Shown: positions 34,212-42,526 of the stretch, piece by piece | Layout: each line of letters starts with the position of its first letter | Numbering within the stretch: position 1 is the stretch's first letter | DNA from: Acetomicrobium sp. UBA5826 | Lineage (GTDB): Bacteria > Synergistota > Synergistia > Synergistales > Acetomicrobiaceae | DNA length: 49,361 nt | NCBI RefSeq assembly: GCF_002433005.1 | Contig: NZ_DJHF01000027.1 | Span: 39,456 to 88,816 of the forward strand | Direction of reading: 5' to 3' | Notes under the pieces: generated by a model | Databases searched by the model: none | Seen by the model: only the letters and a program-made list of their open reading frames with translations | What the model was told of the DNA's origin: nothing | Translations under genes and position numbers: made by a program

Positions 34212-34762
34212 GACTGATATTTATCCTAGGAGGGGCGAGAAGCGGAAAGAGCAGCTTCGCTAAAGCTATATTGGAGAAATATGAAGGGCCCGTCACCTTT
34301 CTGGCCACCGCAAGGCCGGGTGATGAGGAAATGAGGAGGCGCATCTTTTTTCACAAAAGAGAAAGGCCTGCCTCATGGAGCACCTGGGAGGGCAATCCCA
34401 AGGATCTCATAGATTTCGCCGACGCGATCAAAGGCGCCGCTTTGATGGATTGTCTCACCACGTGGCTGTCGGAACTCATATTCGACAATTACGATATCGA
34501 AAACCTCTCCGAAGGGGAGTGGAAAAGGGCTGAAGGAGAGCTTCTCTCCAATGTAGAGGATTTATGTGGAGTCAGAGGACCGGAAGTATTCGTCATAGTT
34601 AGCAACGAGTTAGGTTGCGGAATTACACCCCTCTCGTTAATGGGACGAAGATTTCGGGACCTCCACGGCAGAGCCAATCAAATTGTAGCCTCGCGAGCGG
34701 AAAGGGTCGCCATGATCATGGCCGGATTGCCCCTATGGCTTAAAGGCAAACCACTCTTTTGA
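34208..34762 (+). CDS. cobU: Adenosylcobinamide kinase/guanylyltransferase
   Basis: CobU phosphorylates adenosylcobinamide with ATP or GTP and then transfers GMP to give adenosylcobinamide-GDP. The 184 residues start with the P-loop LGGARSGKSSFAK. ATARPGDEEMRRRIFFHKRERP near residues 35-55 includes the conserved His that accepts the guanylyl group. LMDCLTTWLS near 80 and EVFVIVSNELGCGITP near 118 complete the family signature. It overlaps the CobT-like gene by 4 bases and precedes cobS. Confidence 0.92.
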   Translation: MRLIFILGGARSGKSSFAKAILEKYEGPVTFLATARPGDEEMRRRIFFHKRERPASWSTWEGNPKDLIDFADAIKGAALMDCLTTWLSELIFDNYDIENLSEGEWKRAEGELLSNVEDLCGVRGPEVFVIVSNELGCGITPLSLMGRRFRDLHGRANQIVASRAERVAMIMAGLPLWLKGKPLF

Positions 34763-34875
34763 CTTCAGTGATTTGACAAAAGACGAGCGAGGCTGGCCGC
34801 AAAAAAATTTTGCATATAAAATATCTTTTCAAGATAAAGTAGAGGTAATTCACAAATTCCAAAGGGGGGCTGGCC

Positions 34876-35622
34876 TTGCGCATATTGGAGTTGATAGCGG
34901 CTTCATTTGCTTTTTTCAGCAGAATTCCCGTGCCTAAAACCCTTTTGCCCGAAAAAGAACCATCCTATGCCATGATTCTCGTCGTATCTCCTCTAATGGG
35001 GGGGTTCTTAGGCGCTATATGGGGAGGGATAGGGGCATTCCTCAGCTTGAGGTTTGCTGCGCTCGGTGCCGCCTGGGCCTCGGCAGTAGTATACGTCCTT
35101 TTGGGCTGGGGATTGCACCTGGACGGTCTGAGCGACATTGCCGACGGTTGGGCAAGCGGTAAAAGCGGTGAGGAAATGAGAGAGATCGTCAAGGACAGCC
35201 GCTGCGGTCCCTATGGCGTTATGGCCCTGATCTTGACCTTTGGCCTCTGGACTTCCCTCCTGTTCGCCCTCCCTTCATGGCGATGGATAACGATAGGAAT
35301 GATAGTGAGCGCATCGGGCAAATGGGCGATGTGTTGCGCTGCCTGTATCGGCAATTGTCCTTGGAAGAACAGTATGGCCTTTTCCTTCGTTCAAAATTTT
35401 TCCCTCAAAGAAACCGCTTACGCTTTTGTCTGTTTTGTGTTAATCTTCTTCTTCGGACCTTGGATGTGGGTCTTGTCCTTTTTAGCGACGACGGTCGTAG
35501 GCGTCCTTATGTCCCTTTGGGCACAATACAGATTGGGGGGGATAAGCGGCGACGTCCTCGGGGCAACGGAGGTTTTGGGCGAAGTCCTTGCCCTTGCTGC
35601 TATAGCTTTATTTACGTCCTAA
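34876..35622 (+). CDS. cobS: Adenosylcobinamide-GDP ribazoletransferase (cobalamin synthase)
   Basis: CobS joins the activated lower ligand to adenosylcobinamide-GDP in the inner membrane. The 248 residues contain six or so hydrophobic spans. The metal-binding family motif WGLHLDGLSDIADGWASG is near residues 75-92, with MREIVKDSRCGPYGVMAL following; the N-terminal FFSRIPVP segment is typical. The start is TTG with AAGGGGGGC upstream. A 113-base gap separates it from cobU; it contains a weak AT-rich promoter-like area (TTGACA at 34772 and TATAAA-like sequence) that I do not call. The first half overlaps a spurious long frame belonging to the next gene. Confidence 0.93.
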   Translation: MRILELIAASFAFFSRIPVPKTLLPEKEPSYAMILVVSPLMGGFLGAIWGGIGAFLSLRFAALGAAWASAVVYVLLGWGLHLDGLSDIADGWASGKSGEEMREIVKDSRCGPYGVMALILTFGLWTSLLFALPSWRWITIGMIVSASGKWAMCCAACIGNCPWKNSMAFSFVQNFSLKETAYAFVCFVLIFFFGPWMWVLSFLATTVVGVLMSLWAQYRLGGISGDVLGATEVLGEVLALAAIALFTS

Positions 35623-35678
35623 GCTACCAAGGGCAGGACAGATCCGCAATCTTTAGCACACTGATAAGGAAAGAAGAA

Positions 35679-36512
35679 GTGGTAAGAATGAAAAATCCGG
35701 TAAGAAAAAAAATAAAACTGATCGCGATAGATCTGGACGGATCTTTATTGACTTCACAAAACAACATTACCGAAAGGACGGCTCTGACCATTAAAGAACT
35801 GATCTCCCGCGGGGTTATTTTTGTAATAGCAACGGGGAGGATGTTTCCCTCTGCAAGAAAATATGCCCTTCAATTCGGACCCAATACTCAGGTAATATCT
35901 TATAACGGCGCCTTGGTAAAAAGCGCTGCTGGCGAGCTGTTGTTGCATAAGCCGATACCGCTGAATTTGGCCAAGGACGTGATGTCATTTTTAAGGGAGA
36001 GGAAATGGCACGTAAACAGCTACATTGACGATGTGCTCTACGTCAAGGAATTGAACCAAAAGGCCTTGATATATGCCAGAAACTCGGATGTAACGCCCCA
36101 AGTCGCGGGCGATGAGATATACAACCCAAAAAAAGAGCCGACCAAGCTACTCGTCGTTGCCAACGACCCAAGCCAGACGGAGCAAATCAGGGACGAGATA
36201 AAACTGAATTTCAACGGCCTCCTCTTCGTGGCCATTTCATCACCACTTTATATCGATCTTGGGAATCCGGAGACGAGCAAGGGAAGGGCTATAAAATTTC
36301 TGGCCGATCGCCTTGGCATAGAAAGAGACGAAATATGCGTCATAGGCGATTCCGAAAACGACGTAGAGATGTTCGAAGCGGCAGGAGTGTCGATCGCCAT
36401 GGGAAACGCCAGAGAGGACGTGAAATCCAAGGCCTCCTTCGTAACTGCCTCCAACGACGAAGATGGCGTAGCCATAGCCATTGAAGAGATCGTCATTCCC
36501 CGCTATCTTTAA
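35679..36512 (+). CDS. Cof-type HAD-IIB family hydrolase
   Basis: A 277-residue haloacid-dehalogenase phosphatase. Motif I is IAIDLDGSLLT near residue 14, motif II is VIATGR near 50, motif III is the Lys region around SKGRAIKFLADRLGI near 205, and motif IV is VIGDSENDVEMFEAAG near 225. The large C2-type cap domain covers about 85-195. Substrates are sugar phosphates, flavin precursors or PLP, and none is indicated here. The open frame extends back into cobS but belongs to this gene only from about 35679 (GTG, ribosome site AAGGA) or the ATG at 35688. The end overlaps the tail of the cysteine desulfurase gene by 20 bases, tail to tail. Confidence 0.88.
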   Translation: MVRMKNPVRKKIKLIAIDLDGSLLTSQNNITERTALTIKELISRGVIFVIATGRMFPSARKYALQFGPNTQVISYNGALVKSAAGELLLHKPIPLNLAKDVMSFLRERKWHVNSYIDDVLYVKELNQKALIYARNSDVTPQVAGDEIYNPKKEPTKLLVVANDPSQTEQIRDEIKLNFNGLLFVAISSPLYIDLGNPETSKGRAIKFLADRLGIERDEICVIGDSENDVEMFEAAGVSIAMGNAREDVKSKASFVTASNDEDGVAIAIEEIVIPRYL

Positions 36513-37665
36513 CTAATTCCGACAGAGCGTTCAAAAAAAACTCTATATCTTCCTCTTCGTTGAAGGGGCCGGGCGAGACCCTCAAGGCGCCTTCCGGGAA
36601 GGTGCCGAGCGTCCTGTGGGCCAGCGGAGCACAGTGCAGCCCCGGACGGGTCTCAATTTTCCACCTATCGTTAAGCTTAAACGCCAGCTCGGCGTTATCC
36701 CAACCCTTCACGTTAAAGGCGAATATGGGAAGCCTGCCTGCCATGGTCTTTGGCCCGTAAAGGATGGCTTCGGGCATGCCCAGCAGCCCATCTAAAAGTT
36801 TCTCGCCGAGGCGGTTGGATTTTTCTGCGATATTTTTTATCCCACGAGCATCTATCCAATCGACAGCAGCGCTTAACCCAGCTATTCCGGGCAAATTGAG
36901 GGTGCCGGACTCGAATTTATCGGGCAGTTTATCCGGTTGAACCTCTTCGTGAGAGAAACTTCCCGTCCCCCCCTCTATAAGGGGAGAAACCGCTTCGGCA
37001 AAGTCGGGCCTCCATACAATCCCCCCCGTGCCCTGGGGGCCCAACAGCCCTTTATGCCCCGTAAAACATAAAGCAGCTATGCCCCTTTTGGACACCGATA
37101 TAGGCAGATGACCGGCGGTTTGGGCGGCATCTATAACCACAGGAAGGCCGTAATCAATACATGTCCCGCATAAGGCCTCGATATCCTGAATCGCTCCGCA
37201 GACGTTGCTTGCGTGATTTAAGACGATCACATTTGGCCTGTGTTTTTTTATCTCCTCTTCAAAAAACGAGGGAGACAGGAAGCCATTTCGGTCGCACCTC
37301 ATTACGATGACCTTTACGCCCCTTCTCTCCAAGCTTCTGAGGGGCCTTATCACGGCATTGTGCTCCATGGAGGAGGTTAAGACGGTCATGCCGGGCCTCA
37401 AAAATCCCTTTATGACGACGTTTAGAGCTTCCGTAACGTTGGAAGTAAAGGTTACATACCTGGGATCCCGATCCGAGTGGCCGTCAAAAAGGGCCGCAAT
37501 TTTGGCACGCGCATCGGCGACCAAACCGAGGGTCCTCACGTCTCTGTCGGAAGCGCTTCCCCTGCCAAGATTGGCGCCGGCATTCAGAATGAAATTCGAC
37601 ATCTCCTCCGCCACCACCCTTGGTTTCGGCCAACTGGTCGCAGCGTTGTTAAGATATAAGGACAC
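36493..37665 (-). CDS. Cysteine desulfurase family protein (class V aminotransferase fold)
   Basis: A PLP-dependent enzyme of 390 residues that extracts sulfur (or selenium) from cysteine. The PLP Lys is in CFTGHKGLLGPQGTGG near residue 198; the PLP-contacting VIDAAQTAGHLP precedes it, and the sulfur-accepting Cys lies in RPGLHCAPLAHRTLG near 330. This loop context matches the family often found near selD rather than IscS/SufS. GTG 37665 with GGAGGA at 37675-37680 gives good spacing; the GTG at 37674 touches the ribosome site. It is the last gene of the DHH-glycosyltransferase-desulfurase run. No scaffold (iscU/sufU) gene is beside it. Confidence 0.85.
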   Translation of the reverse strand: MSLYLNNAATSWPKPRVVAEEMSNFILNAGANLGRGSASDRDVRTLGLVADARAKIAALFDGHSDRDPRYVTFTSNVTEALNVVIKGFLRPGMTVLTSSMEHNAVIRPLRSLERRGVKVIVMRCDRNGFLSPSFFEEEIKKHRPNVIVLNHASNVCGAIQDIEALCGTCIDYGLPVVIDAAQTAGHLPISVSKRGIAALCFTGHKGLLGPQGTGGIVWRPDFAEAVSPLIEGGTGSFSHEEVQPDKLPDKFESGTLNLPGIAGLSAAVDWIDARGIKNIAEKSNRLGEKLLDGLLGMPEAILYGPKTMAGRLPIFAFNVKGWDNAELAFKLNDRWKIETRPGLHCAPLAHRTLGTFPEGALRVSPGPFNEEEDIEFFLNALSELVKDSGE

Positions 37666-37691
37666 TAACCTCACTCCTCCTGCAGTAAAAA

Positions 37692-38816
37692 CTAAATATT
37701 CTCCAAAACCTTTTTAACTATGAATTCCCCTGCCCTTGGCCTGGCCAAGCTGCCCGCAATATCCGTAAGCCTTTTTCTCTCCGCATCGTTTCTGAGGACA
37801 GACAATACAGTATGGGCTGTCCTCCGGGGTTCAAATATGGCTTTTGCAGCACCGCGATCGAGCAGATAATCGGAGTTTCTTTGTTCCTGCCCCGGGATGA
37901 CTCCACAAAGAAAGAACGGGCGTTTCATGCACAGCACCTCGGAGGTTGATAAACCGCCCGGCTTCATCACGATAGCGTCAGAGGCAGCATATATGTTCAC
38001 CATATCCTTGACAAAACCGAATACCTTCACCTTGAAGTTGTCATAGAACCTCTCCTCCATTGCCTCTCTTAGGTCGTCATTGTTACCGCAGAGGGTCAAG
38101 ACTGTGACTCCATCTATCCGAGACAGAGATTCGACAACATCCTCCAGAGGGCCAACTCCTATACCGCCCCCCATGACTAAAAATACCTCGGACTCCTGCG
38201 ACAGGCCCAACTCGGCACGAGCGGAAGACTTTGCCGGAGGGTCTGCAAAACAGCGCCTCACAGGAATTCCCGAAACGTGAACTTTGTTCATGTCGATACC
38301 GTCTGCTTCGTATTGTAACCTCGCCTCTTCTGAAGCTATAAACCACTCGTCGTAAACATCCTTATCGCGGTGAAAGATATGACTCAAAAAGTCCGTATTC
38401 ACTAAAATAATGGGAATTCTCCCCCTGAATTCCTGAGCAACGGCGGAGGCGGCAAAAAAATGGGTGAATATTATCACATCTGGGGAAAAATCGTATAAAA
38501 TTTTGAGCAATTTTCTCGCGTTTAACTTTACGGTCAGTTCGTGAAGTCCAATCAGTAGCCCTATAGATCCTTCGGGCGAATCGGTGGATTCGTAAAAATA
38601 TCCCCAAATCTGCGGTGCCTTACGAACCATCTCCAGATAGGAGCGAGCATATATTCCTCGAATTAGCGGGTTTACGTAAGCTAGAGCATCGAGGCATATC
38701 GTCTCTACACCGAACATCGAAAACCACTCACACAATGCATTTGCTGCCGTCTTATGCCCCGTCCCAATGGACGAATGTATTATAGCTGCCCTTCTTTTCT
38801 CATTTGTCATAATCAC
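37692..38816 (-). CDS. MGDG-synthase-like glycosyltransferase (GT28)
   Basis: A 374-residue glycosyltransferase resembling monogalactosyldiacylglycerol synthases, processive diacylglycerol glucosyltransferases and MurG. The N-terminus AAIIHSSIGTGHKTAANAL is the MGDG-synthase N-domain signature; the C-domain has LVMGGGIGVGPLEDVV near residue 220 and the nucleotide-sugar site KPGGLSTSEVLCMKRP near 310, followed by GVIPGQEQRNSDYL. It probably adds sugar to a lipid acceptor at the inner membrane. The start is GTG overlapping the upstream DHH gene stop by 4 bases (GTGA); GAGGAGCG lies 5 bases ahead. A sugar or acceptor cannot be named. Confidence 0.83.
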   Translation of the reverse strand: MIMTNEKRRAAIIHSSIGTGHKTAANALCEWFSMFGVETICLDALAYVNPLIRGIYARSYLEMVRKAPQIWGYFYESTDSPEGSIGLLIGLHELTVKLNARKLLKILYDFSPDVIIFTHFFAASAVAQEFRGRIPIILVNTDFLSHIFHRDKDVYDEWFIASEEARLQYEADGIDMNKVHVSGIPVRRCFADPPAKSSARAELGLSQESEVFLVMGGGIGVGPLEDVVESLSRIDGVTVLTLCGNNDDLREAMEERFYDNFKVKVFGFVKDMVNIYAASDAIVMKPGGLSTSEVLCMKRPFFLCGVIPGQEQRNSDYLLDRGAAKAIFEPRRTAHTVLSVLRNDAERKRLTDIAGSLARPRAGEFIVKKVLENI

Positions 38817-39829
38817 TTTCGCTCCTCGCTTTGCTTCAGCTTATTTTTAAGCATATCTCCCAGAGTCATGGAAATGGGCGTCTCCTGCTCTGAAATCAAT
38901 TTGATCGCCGAGATAATGGAATCGCAAATCTGCTCAAGGGAATAATGGGAAGGGAAGTAGAGGGCAGCTGCATCGCCGTGACCACCTCCATGGATCTTTT
39001 TGCCATCGCGCAACATCCCCGTTATCTTTCCCGCCAATCCCGTCCTGCTTCTAAGGGAAACGGCCCACTCGCCCGTGACCTTTTTATTCGCAACGGCGAC
39101 CATTTTTGGGGGATCCTCGCTCCTATCCAAAATTAGGCCGCAAAAATCGGAGACATCCCCAAACTGCAACAGTTCCGGACCTACGGCCACAAGATCGTCT
39201 CCGAAGCGTTTTACCCTTTCTAGAGCCGTTGCGAACCGCTCTTCCTGATCCCTCACGAAAGTCACGGTCACCTCGTACTCTCCTTCTGAGAGGGATGAGG
39301 AAGGATTGGCTATAAGCCTCCCTAAAACACTCCAGGGTCCGCACATCGTGATCAACGCCTGCCAAAGCCTGCTTTCGGGAATCTGTCCCAGCCAAAGATC
39401 CCTGTCGTTTGCGACTTCAACTATGTCAGAAAGCGGCAAGAGGCGTTCCTCTACGTTTTTTGGAAGTTCAAGTGACATGAGCCAATTATAGTAAACCTTG
39501 GCAGCACAACACGATGTATCTATCTTCAGCCAGGGCCTGTTGCCCCAGCGTTCCAGAGTGGTCTTGTGGTGATCAAAACATATTGGCGAACCTCCGTCGA
39601 AAAAGTTGTCTATTAAATCGATCGTCTCCCTCCTCTGACAGAATAAATCCAAAACGACAAGGCTTCTTCCCGACTTCACCGAATCGAAGATAACGTTGTC
39701 CACATCCCCATATCCTATTAAATAAATCTGCAGGGGAGAGTTATCCGGATAGAGGGCATGCCAGGCCACGGCAGCGGCCACTACGCCGTCGAGGTCTGTA
39801 TGGCTTATTATATTAATCAAAGGCCTCAT
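38813..39829 (-). CDS. DHH/DHHA1 family phosphoesterase
   Basis: A 338-residue phosphoesterase with the DHH-DHHA1 architecture of NrnA/nanoRNase and related pAp or cyclic-dinucleotide phosphodiesterases. The metal-binding motifs are SHTDLDGVVAA near residue 10, LVVLDLF near 55, and CFDHHKTTLE (DHH) near 85; the C-terminal DHHA1 signature GGGHGDAAALYF is near 290. The region between them is not close to canonical NrnA, so substrate is open. The start is uncertain: GGAGGTG at 39842-39848 fits the TTG at 39832 best, with ATG 39829 next. It heads a run with the glycosyltransferase and cysteine desulfurase, and diverges from the phosphatase gene with only about 42 bases between the starts. Confidence 0.8.
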   Translation of the reverse strand: MRPLINIISHTDLDGVVAAAVAWHALYPDNSPLQIYLIGYGDVDNVIFDSVKSGRSLVVLDLFCQRRETIDLIDNFFDGGSPICFDHHKTTLERWGNRPWLKIDTSCCAAKVYYNWLMSLELPKNVEERLLPLSDIVEVANDRDLWLGQIPESRLWQALITMCGPWSVLGRLIANPSSSLSEGEYEVTVTFVRDQEERFATALERVKRFGDDLVAVGPELLQFGDVSDFCGLILDRSEDPPKMVAVANKKVTGEWAVSLRSRTGLAGKITGMLRDGKKIHGGGHGDAAALYFPSHYSLEQICDSIISAIKLISEQETPISMTLGDMLKNKLKQSEERK

Positions 39830-39871
39830 CAAAATAAACTGCACCTCCAATATTTGAAAGGGGTGATTTGC

Positions 39872-40672
39872 ATGTGTCTTAAAAAACTCATATCACGCAG
39901 TATAGAGCTTAATATAAAACGTCCCGACCGTCACGAAAATATGATCAAAAGAAGAAGAGACCTCCCTTTGATCATTATAGGAGATCTCCACGGAGAGCGC
40001 GATTCCCTGAAAGAAATCTTAGAAATAACGAGCGACGAAGGAGATTCCCTTTTTCTATTTCTAGGGGATTACGTGGACAGGGGTCCAGATTGTATGGGCT
40101 TACTTGAAGACATCATCAACTTTCAAATAAACAACGGAGAAAGAGTGATATTGCTTCGAGGCAACCACGAAGATTGGGATATGAATATACGCTATTCCTT
40201 CGCCAGCGAATTAATAGCCAAAGGCTACGAAGGGGTAATCGAAGATATTCTCTCCTGGTACGAGTCTCTGCCCTTAATCGCCCTTTTCGATGACATTGTC
40301 GCTTTACACGGTGGCGTCCCAAAACCGATTCCCTCAAATATAGACGACCTTTCCGGAATAAGGGCCACCGATCCTTTGGGGATGCAAATTTTGTGGAACG
40401 ACCCTCTGGACGAAGGCTATTGGCCCCGCGGAGGAGGAACAAAATCCTTTAATGCCGAAGATCTGGAAACTTTTTTGAAGATAACAGGCGCCAAACTCCT
40501 GGTAAGGGGACACCAATACGTACCGAACAGAGGGTATAAACTCAATTTCGACAACAGATGTATGACCATCTTTTCCGCAAGCTACGGATATGGCTGGCCC
40601 AGATGCTTTATTTATCTTCCCCCTTGCGATTTCAACGTCTGCGATGTGGAAAAATACATCATCCGGATATGA
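39872..40672 (+). CDS. PPP-type metallophosphatase (serine/threonine phosphatase or ApaH-like)
   Basis: A 266-residue calcineurin-like phosphatase of the PPP family. Metal-binding motifs are IIGDLHGERDSL near residue 34, FLGDYVDRGPD near 62, and LRGNHEDWDM near 94; further His residues are in ALHGGVPKP near 140 and VRGHQYVPN near 215. Such enzymes remove phosphate from Ser/Thr or cleave diadenosine tetraphosphate. The open frame starts upstream, but ATG 39872 with AAAGGGGTG upstream fits best. It is the last gene before the origin, separated from dnaA by 301 noncoding bases. Confidence 0.86.
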   Translation: MCLKKLISRSIELNIKRPDRHENMIKRRRDLPLIIIGDLHGERDSLKEILEITSDEGDSLFLFLGDYVDRGPDCMGLLEDIINFQINNGERVILLRGNHEDWDMNIRYSFASELIAKGYEGVIEDILSWYESLPLIALFDDIVALHGGVPKPIPSNIDDLSGIRATDPLGMQILWNDPLDEGYWPRGGGTKSFNAEDLETFLKITGAKLLVRGHQYVPNRGYKLNFDNRCMTIFSASYGYGWPRCFIYLPPCDFNVCDVEKYIIRI

Positions 40673-40685
40673 GGAATCCCCATAT

Positions 40686-40956
40686 TTATCCACTATGGTG
40701 TAATCAATTAGCCAATAAAGTCTCGATAACTTCACAGAAACTTATACACAGTCGGTGAATAACCTGTGGATAACTATGTAATTGCGCTTCCTTACTACAA
40801 ATTATATATTTCACTAAATTGATTTTAATAATCGAAATCCCGTGGTTGACGCACAATGAAGAAAAAAGTTATCCACATGTTTGGTCAATAACTTGTGCAT
40901 ATGTGGATAACTTTTGTGGAAAAACTGTGGTAATATTTAGGATAACCTGTGGATAA
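40686..40956. other. oriC upstream subregion: DnaA-box cluster before dnaA
   Basis: The 301-base gap before dnaA holds at least four perfect boxes: TGTGGATAA at 40765-40773, TTATCCACA at 40869-40877, TGTGGATAA at 40902-40910 and TGTGGATAA at 40948-40956. Further consensus-like boxes are TTATACACA at 40742-40750, TTATCCACT at 40686-40694 and TGTGGAAAA at 40915-40923. An AT-rich stretch lies near 40796-40842. The last boxes overlap the dnaA promoter and leader, so they likely also support DnaA autoregulation. Confidence 0.9.
40928..40936 (+). promoter_or_regulatory. Candidate extended -10 promoter of dnaA
   Basis: TGG directly before TAATAT gives a TGn extended -10 element 38 bases before the dnaA start codon. 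No good -35 is evident. It lies between DnaA boxes, which would allow repression by DnaA. A second, weaker candidate uses TTGACG at about 40856. Confidence 0.4.
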
Positions 40957-40973
40957 CCAAAGGGGGCCTTTTC

Positions 40974-42314
40974 GTGGACGACAAGTTAAACGATACGTGG
41001 AAAGATATTCTTTCGATAGCTCGTGAAAAACTCCCTCAGGGGGCTACTGAGATATGGCTTAAGACCTGTTTACCCATTTCCCTTGACAGAGGGAAACTGG
41101 TCCTCGATGTTCCTAACGTTTTTGTAAAGGAACAAATTCAATCTCGCTTCTTGAGCGGGCTTAAAGATCTCGTGGCCGACAGGGGTATTGCCAGGGAAGT
41201 GGAGCTGGTAGTCGGGACAGAGGTCCGCGACGGAGAACAAAAGAGAGCTGAAAATGCCTTAAAACAACCACCACCTCCGAATCCCGATGGACTCAACCCT
41301 AACTATTATTTCGATACCTTCGTGGTAGGGAAATCCAACAGGTTAGCCCATGCCGCAAGCCTTGCCGTGGCCGAATCTCCTGGAGTAGCCTACAATCCCT
41401 TATTTATCTGGGGAGGCGTAGGTCTTGGCAAGACTCACCTGATGCATGCCATAGGTCATTACGTGTTGGAACACCTGCCGGGCGCACGTGTAGTTTATGC
41501 CAGTTCCGAAAAGTTCACTAATGAACTGATATCGGCCATACAAAACAACAAGACACAGGAATTCAAGGCTAAGTTTCGAAATGTGGATATCCTCTTGATA
41601 GACGATATACAGTTTTTGGCCAACAAAGAGAGTACCCAGGAGGAGTTTTTTCACACCTTCAACAGCTTGCACAACGCAAAAAGACAGATCGTATTAAGTT
41701 CTGACAGACCTCCCAAGGAAATTCAGAGCATAGAACAGAGGCTGGTCTCCCGATTTGAATGGGGACTTGTAACGGACATACAACCTCCCGATCTGGAGAC
41801 TAGAATAGCGATACTTCAAAAGAAGGCGGAATTTAGAGGATATGACATCCCCGAGGACGTCGTCTATTTTCTGGCTCAAAACATCCCCAGCAATATAAGG
41901 GAGCTAGAAGGAGCTTTGAACCGAATAATAGCGTGCTCTCAACTTAACATGGAACCGATAACGGTAGAAAATGCCACGGAGTGGCTGAAGGACATAATAA
42001 AAGTGCAACAACAGGGACCTATATCGGTCGATGCCATTCAGGATGCCGTCGCTTCCTACTTTGGCTTCGACGTTGAAGACCTGAAAAGCTCAAAAAGAAC
42101 CGCCGATATTGCCTTAGCAAGACAGGTCGCTATGTATTTGTCCAGAGAATTGACTGAATCCAGCTTACAGCAGATTGGCGTAGCCTTCAACAAGAAGGAT
42201 CATACTACCGTCCTTCATGCCTGCAGAAAGATAGAGGAGATGTTGAAGGAAGATTTGAAGATGAAAAAGATTGTGGATAACTTGTTGGGTAATTTGCGGT
42301 CTGTCGGTGGATAA
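40974..42314 (+). CDS. dnaA: Chromosomal replication initiator protein DnaA
   Basis: The 446-residue initiator binds DnaA boxes, opens the origin and loads helicase. Domain I covers about 1-85, a short linker follows, and domain III (AAA+) begins near 105 with Walker A GGVGLGKTHL near 148, Walker B ILLIDDIQFL near 208, sensor 1 around IVLSSDRPP and the Arg finger region. Domain IV contains the DnaA signature around DHTTVLHACRKIEEM near 410. GTG start with AAAGGGGG 8 bases upstream. The gene is flanked on both sides by DnaA boxes, and one perfect box (42272-42280) lies inside its 3' end. Confidence 0.97.
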   Translation: MDDKLNDTWKDILSIAREKLPQGATEIWLKTCLPISLDRGKLVLDVPNVFVKEQIQSRFLSGLKDLVADRGIAREVELVVGTEVRDGEQKRAENALKQPPPPNPDGLNPNYYFDTFVVGKSNRLAHAASLAVAESPGVAYNPLFIWGGVGLGKTHLMHAIGHYVLEHLPGARVVYASSEKFTNELISAIQNNKTQEFKAKFRNVDILLIDDIQFLANKESTQEEFFHTFNSLHNAKRQIVLSSDRPPKEIQSIEQRLVSRFEWGLVTDIQPPDLETRIAILQKKAEFRGYDIPEDVVYFLAQNIPSNIRELEGALNRIIACSQLNMEPITVENATEWLKDIIKVQQQGPISVDAIQDAVASYFGFDVEDLKSSKRTADIALARQVAMYLSRELTESSLQQIGVAFNKKDHTTVLHACRKIEEMLKEDLKMKKIVDNLLGNLRSVGG

Positions 42315-42484
42315 GTTGTCATAAATCCACATATATAATTTTTATCCCTTCTAATATGCGTATATTGTGGATAGATTCCAAGCTTCTTCGCACATTTATC
42401 CACAGTGGAAAACTCAAGCAGATCAGCCTTGTTCCATGTTATCCACAATATCCACTGTACCTATTACTACCGCTACTATTTTTA
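42272..42484. other. oriC downstream subregion: DnaA boxes, DnaA-trio and AT-rich DUE
   Basis: Boxes TGTGGATAA at 42272-42280 (in dnaA), TGTGGATAG at 42366-42374, TTATCCACA at 42396-42404 and TTATCCACA at 42439-42447 are followed directly by a degenerate box ATATCCACT at 42448-42456. From 42461 the plus strand reads CTA TTA CTA CCG CTA CTA TTT TTA. Its complement, read 3' to 5', is GAT AAT GAT GGC GAT GAT AAA AAT, matching the DnaA-trio unwinding element for seven of eight triplets. A strongly AT-rich stretch to about 42510 follows and is the likely duplex unwinding element. Confidence 0.8.
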
Positions 42485-42526
42485 TATTATTTAAATAAAA
42501 GTAATAAATAGGAGGGCCATTGTAAA

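Noticed and set aside
34763..34875. Separate promoter for cobS
   Set aside because: TTGACA near 34772 has no -10 at an acceptable distance, and the later TTGCAT/GATAAA pair matches the consensus poorly.
35277..35678. Long open frame overlapping cobS, upstream of the HAD hydrolase start
   Set aside because: The extension is out of frame with cobS, has low-complexity basic composition and no ribosome site, so it is a shadow of cobS; the HAD protein begins near 35679.
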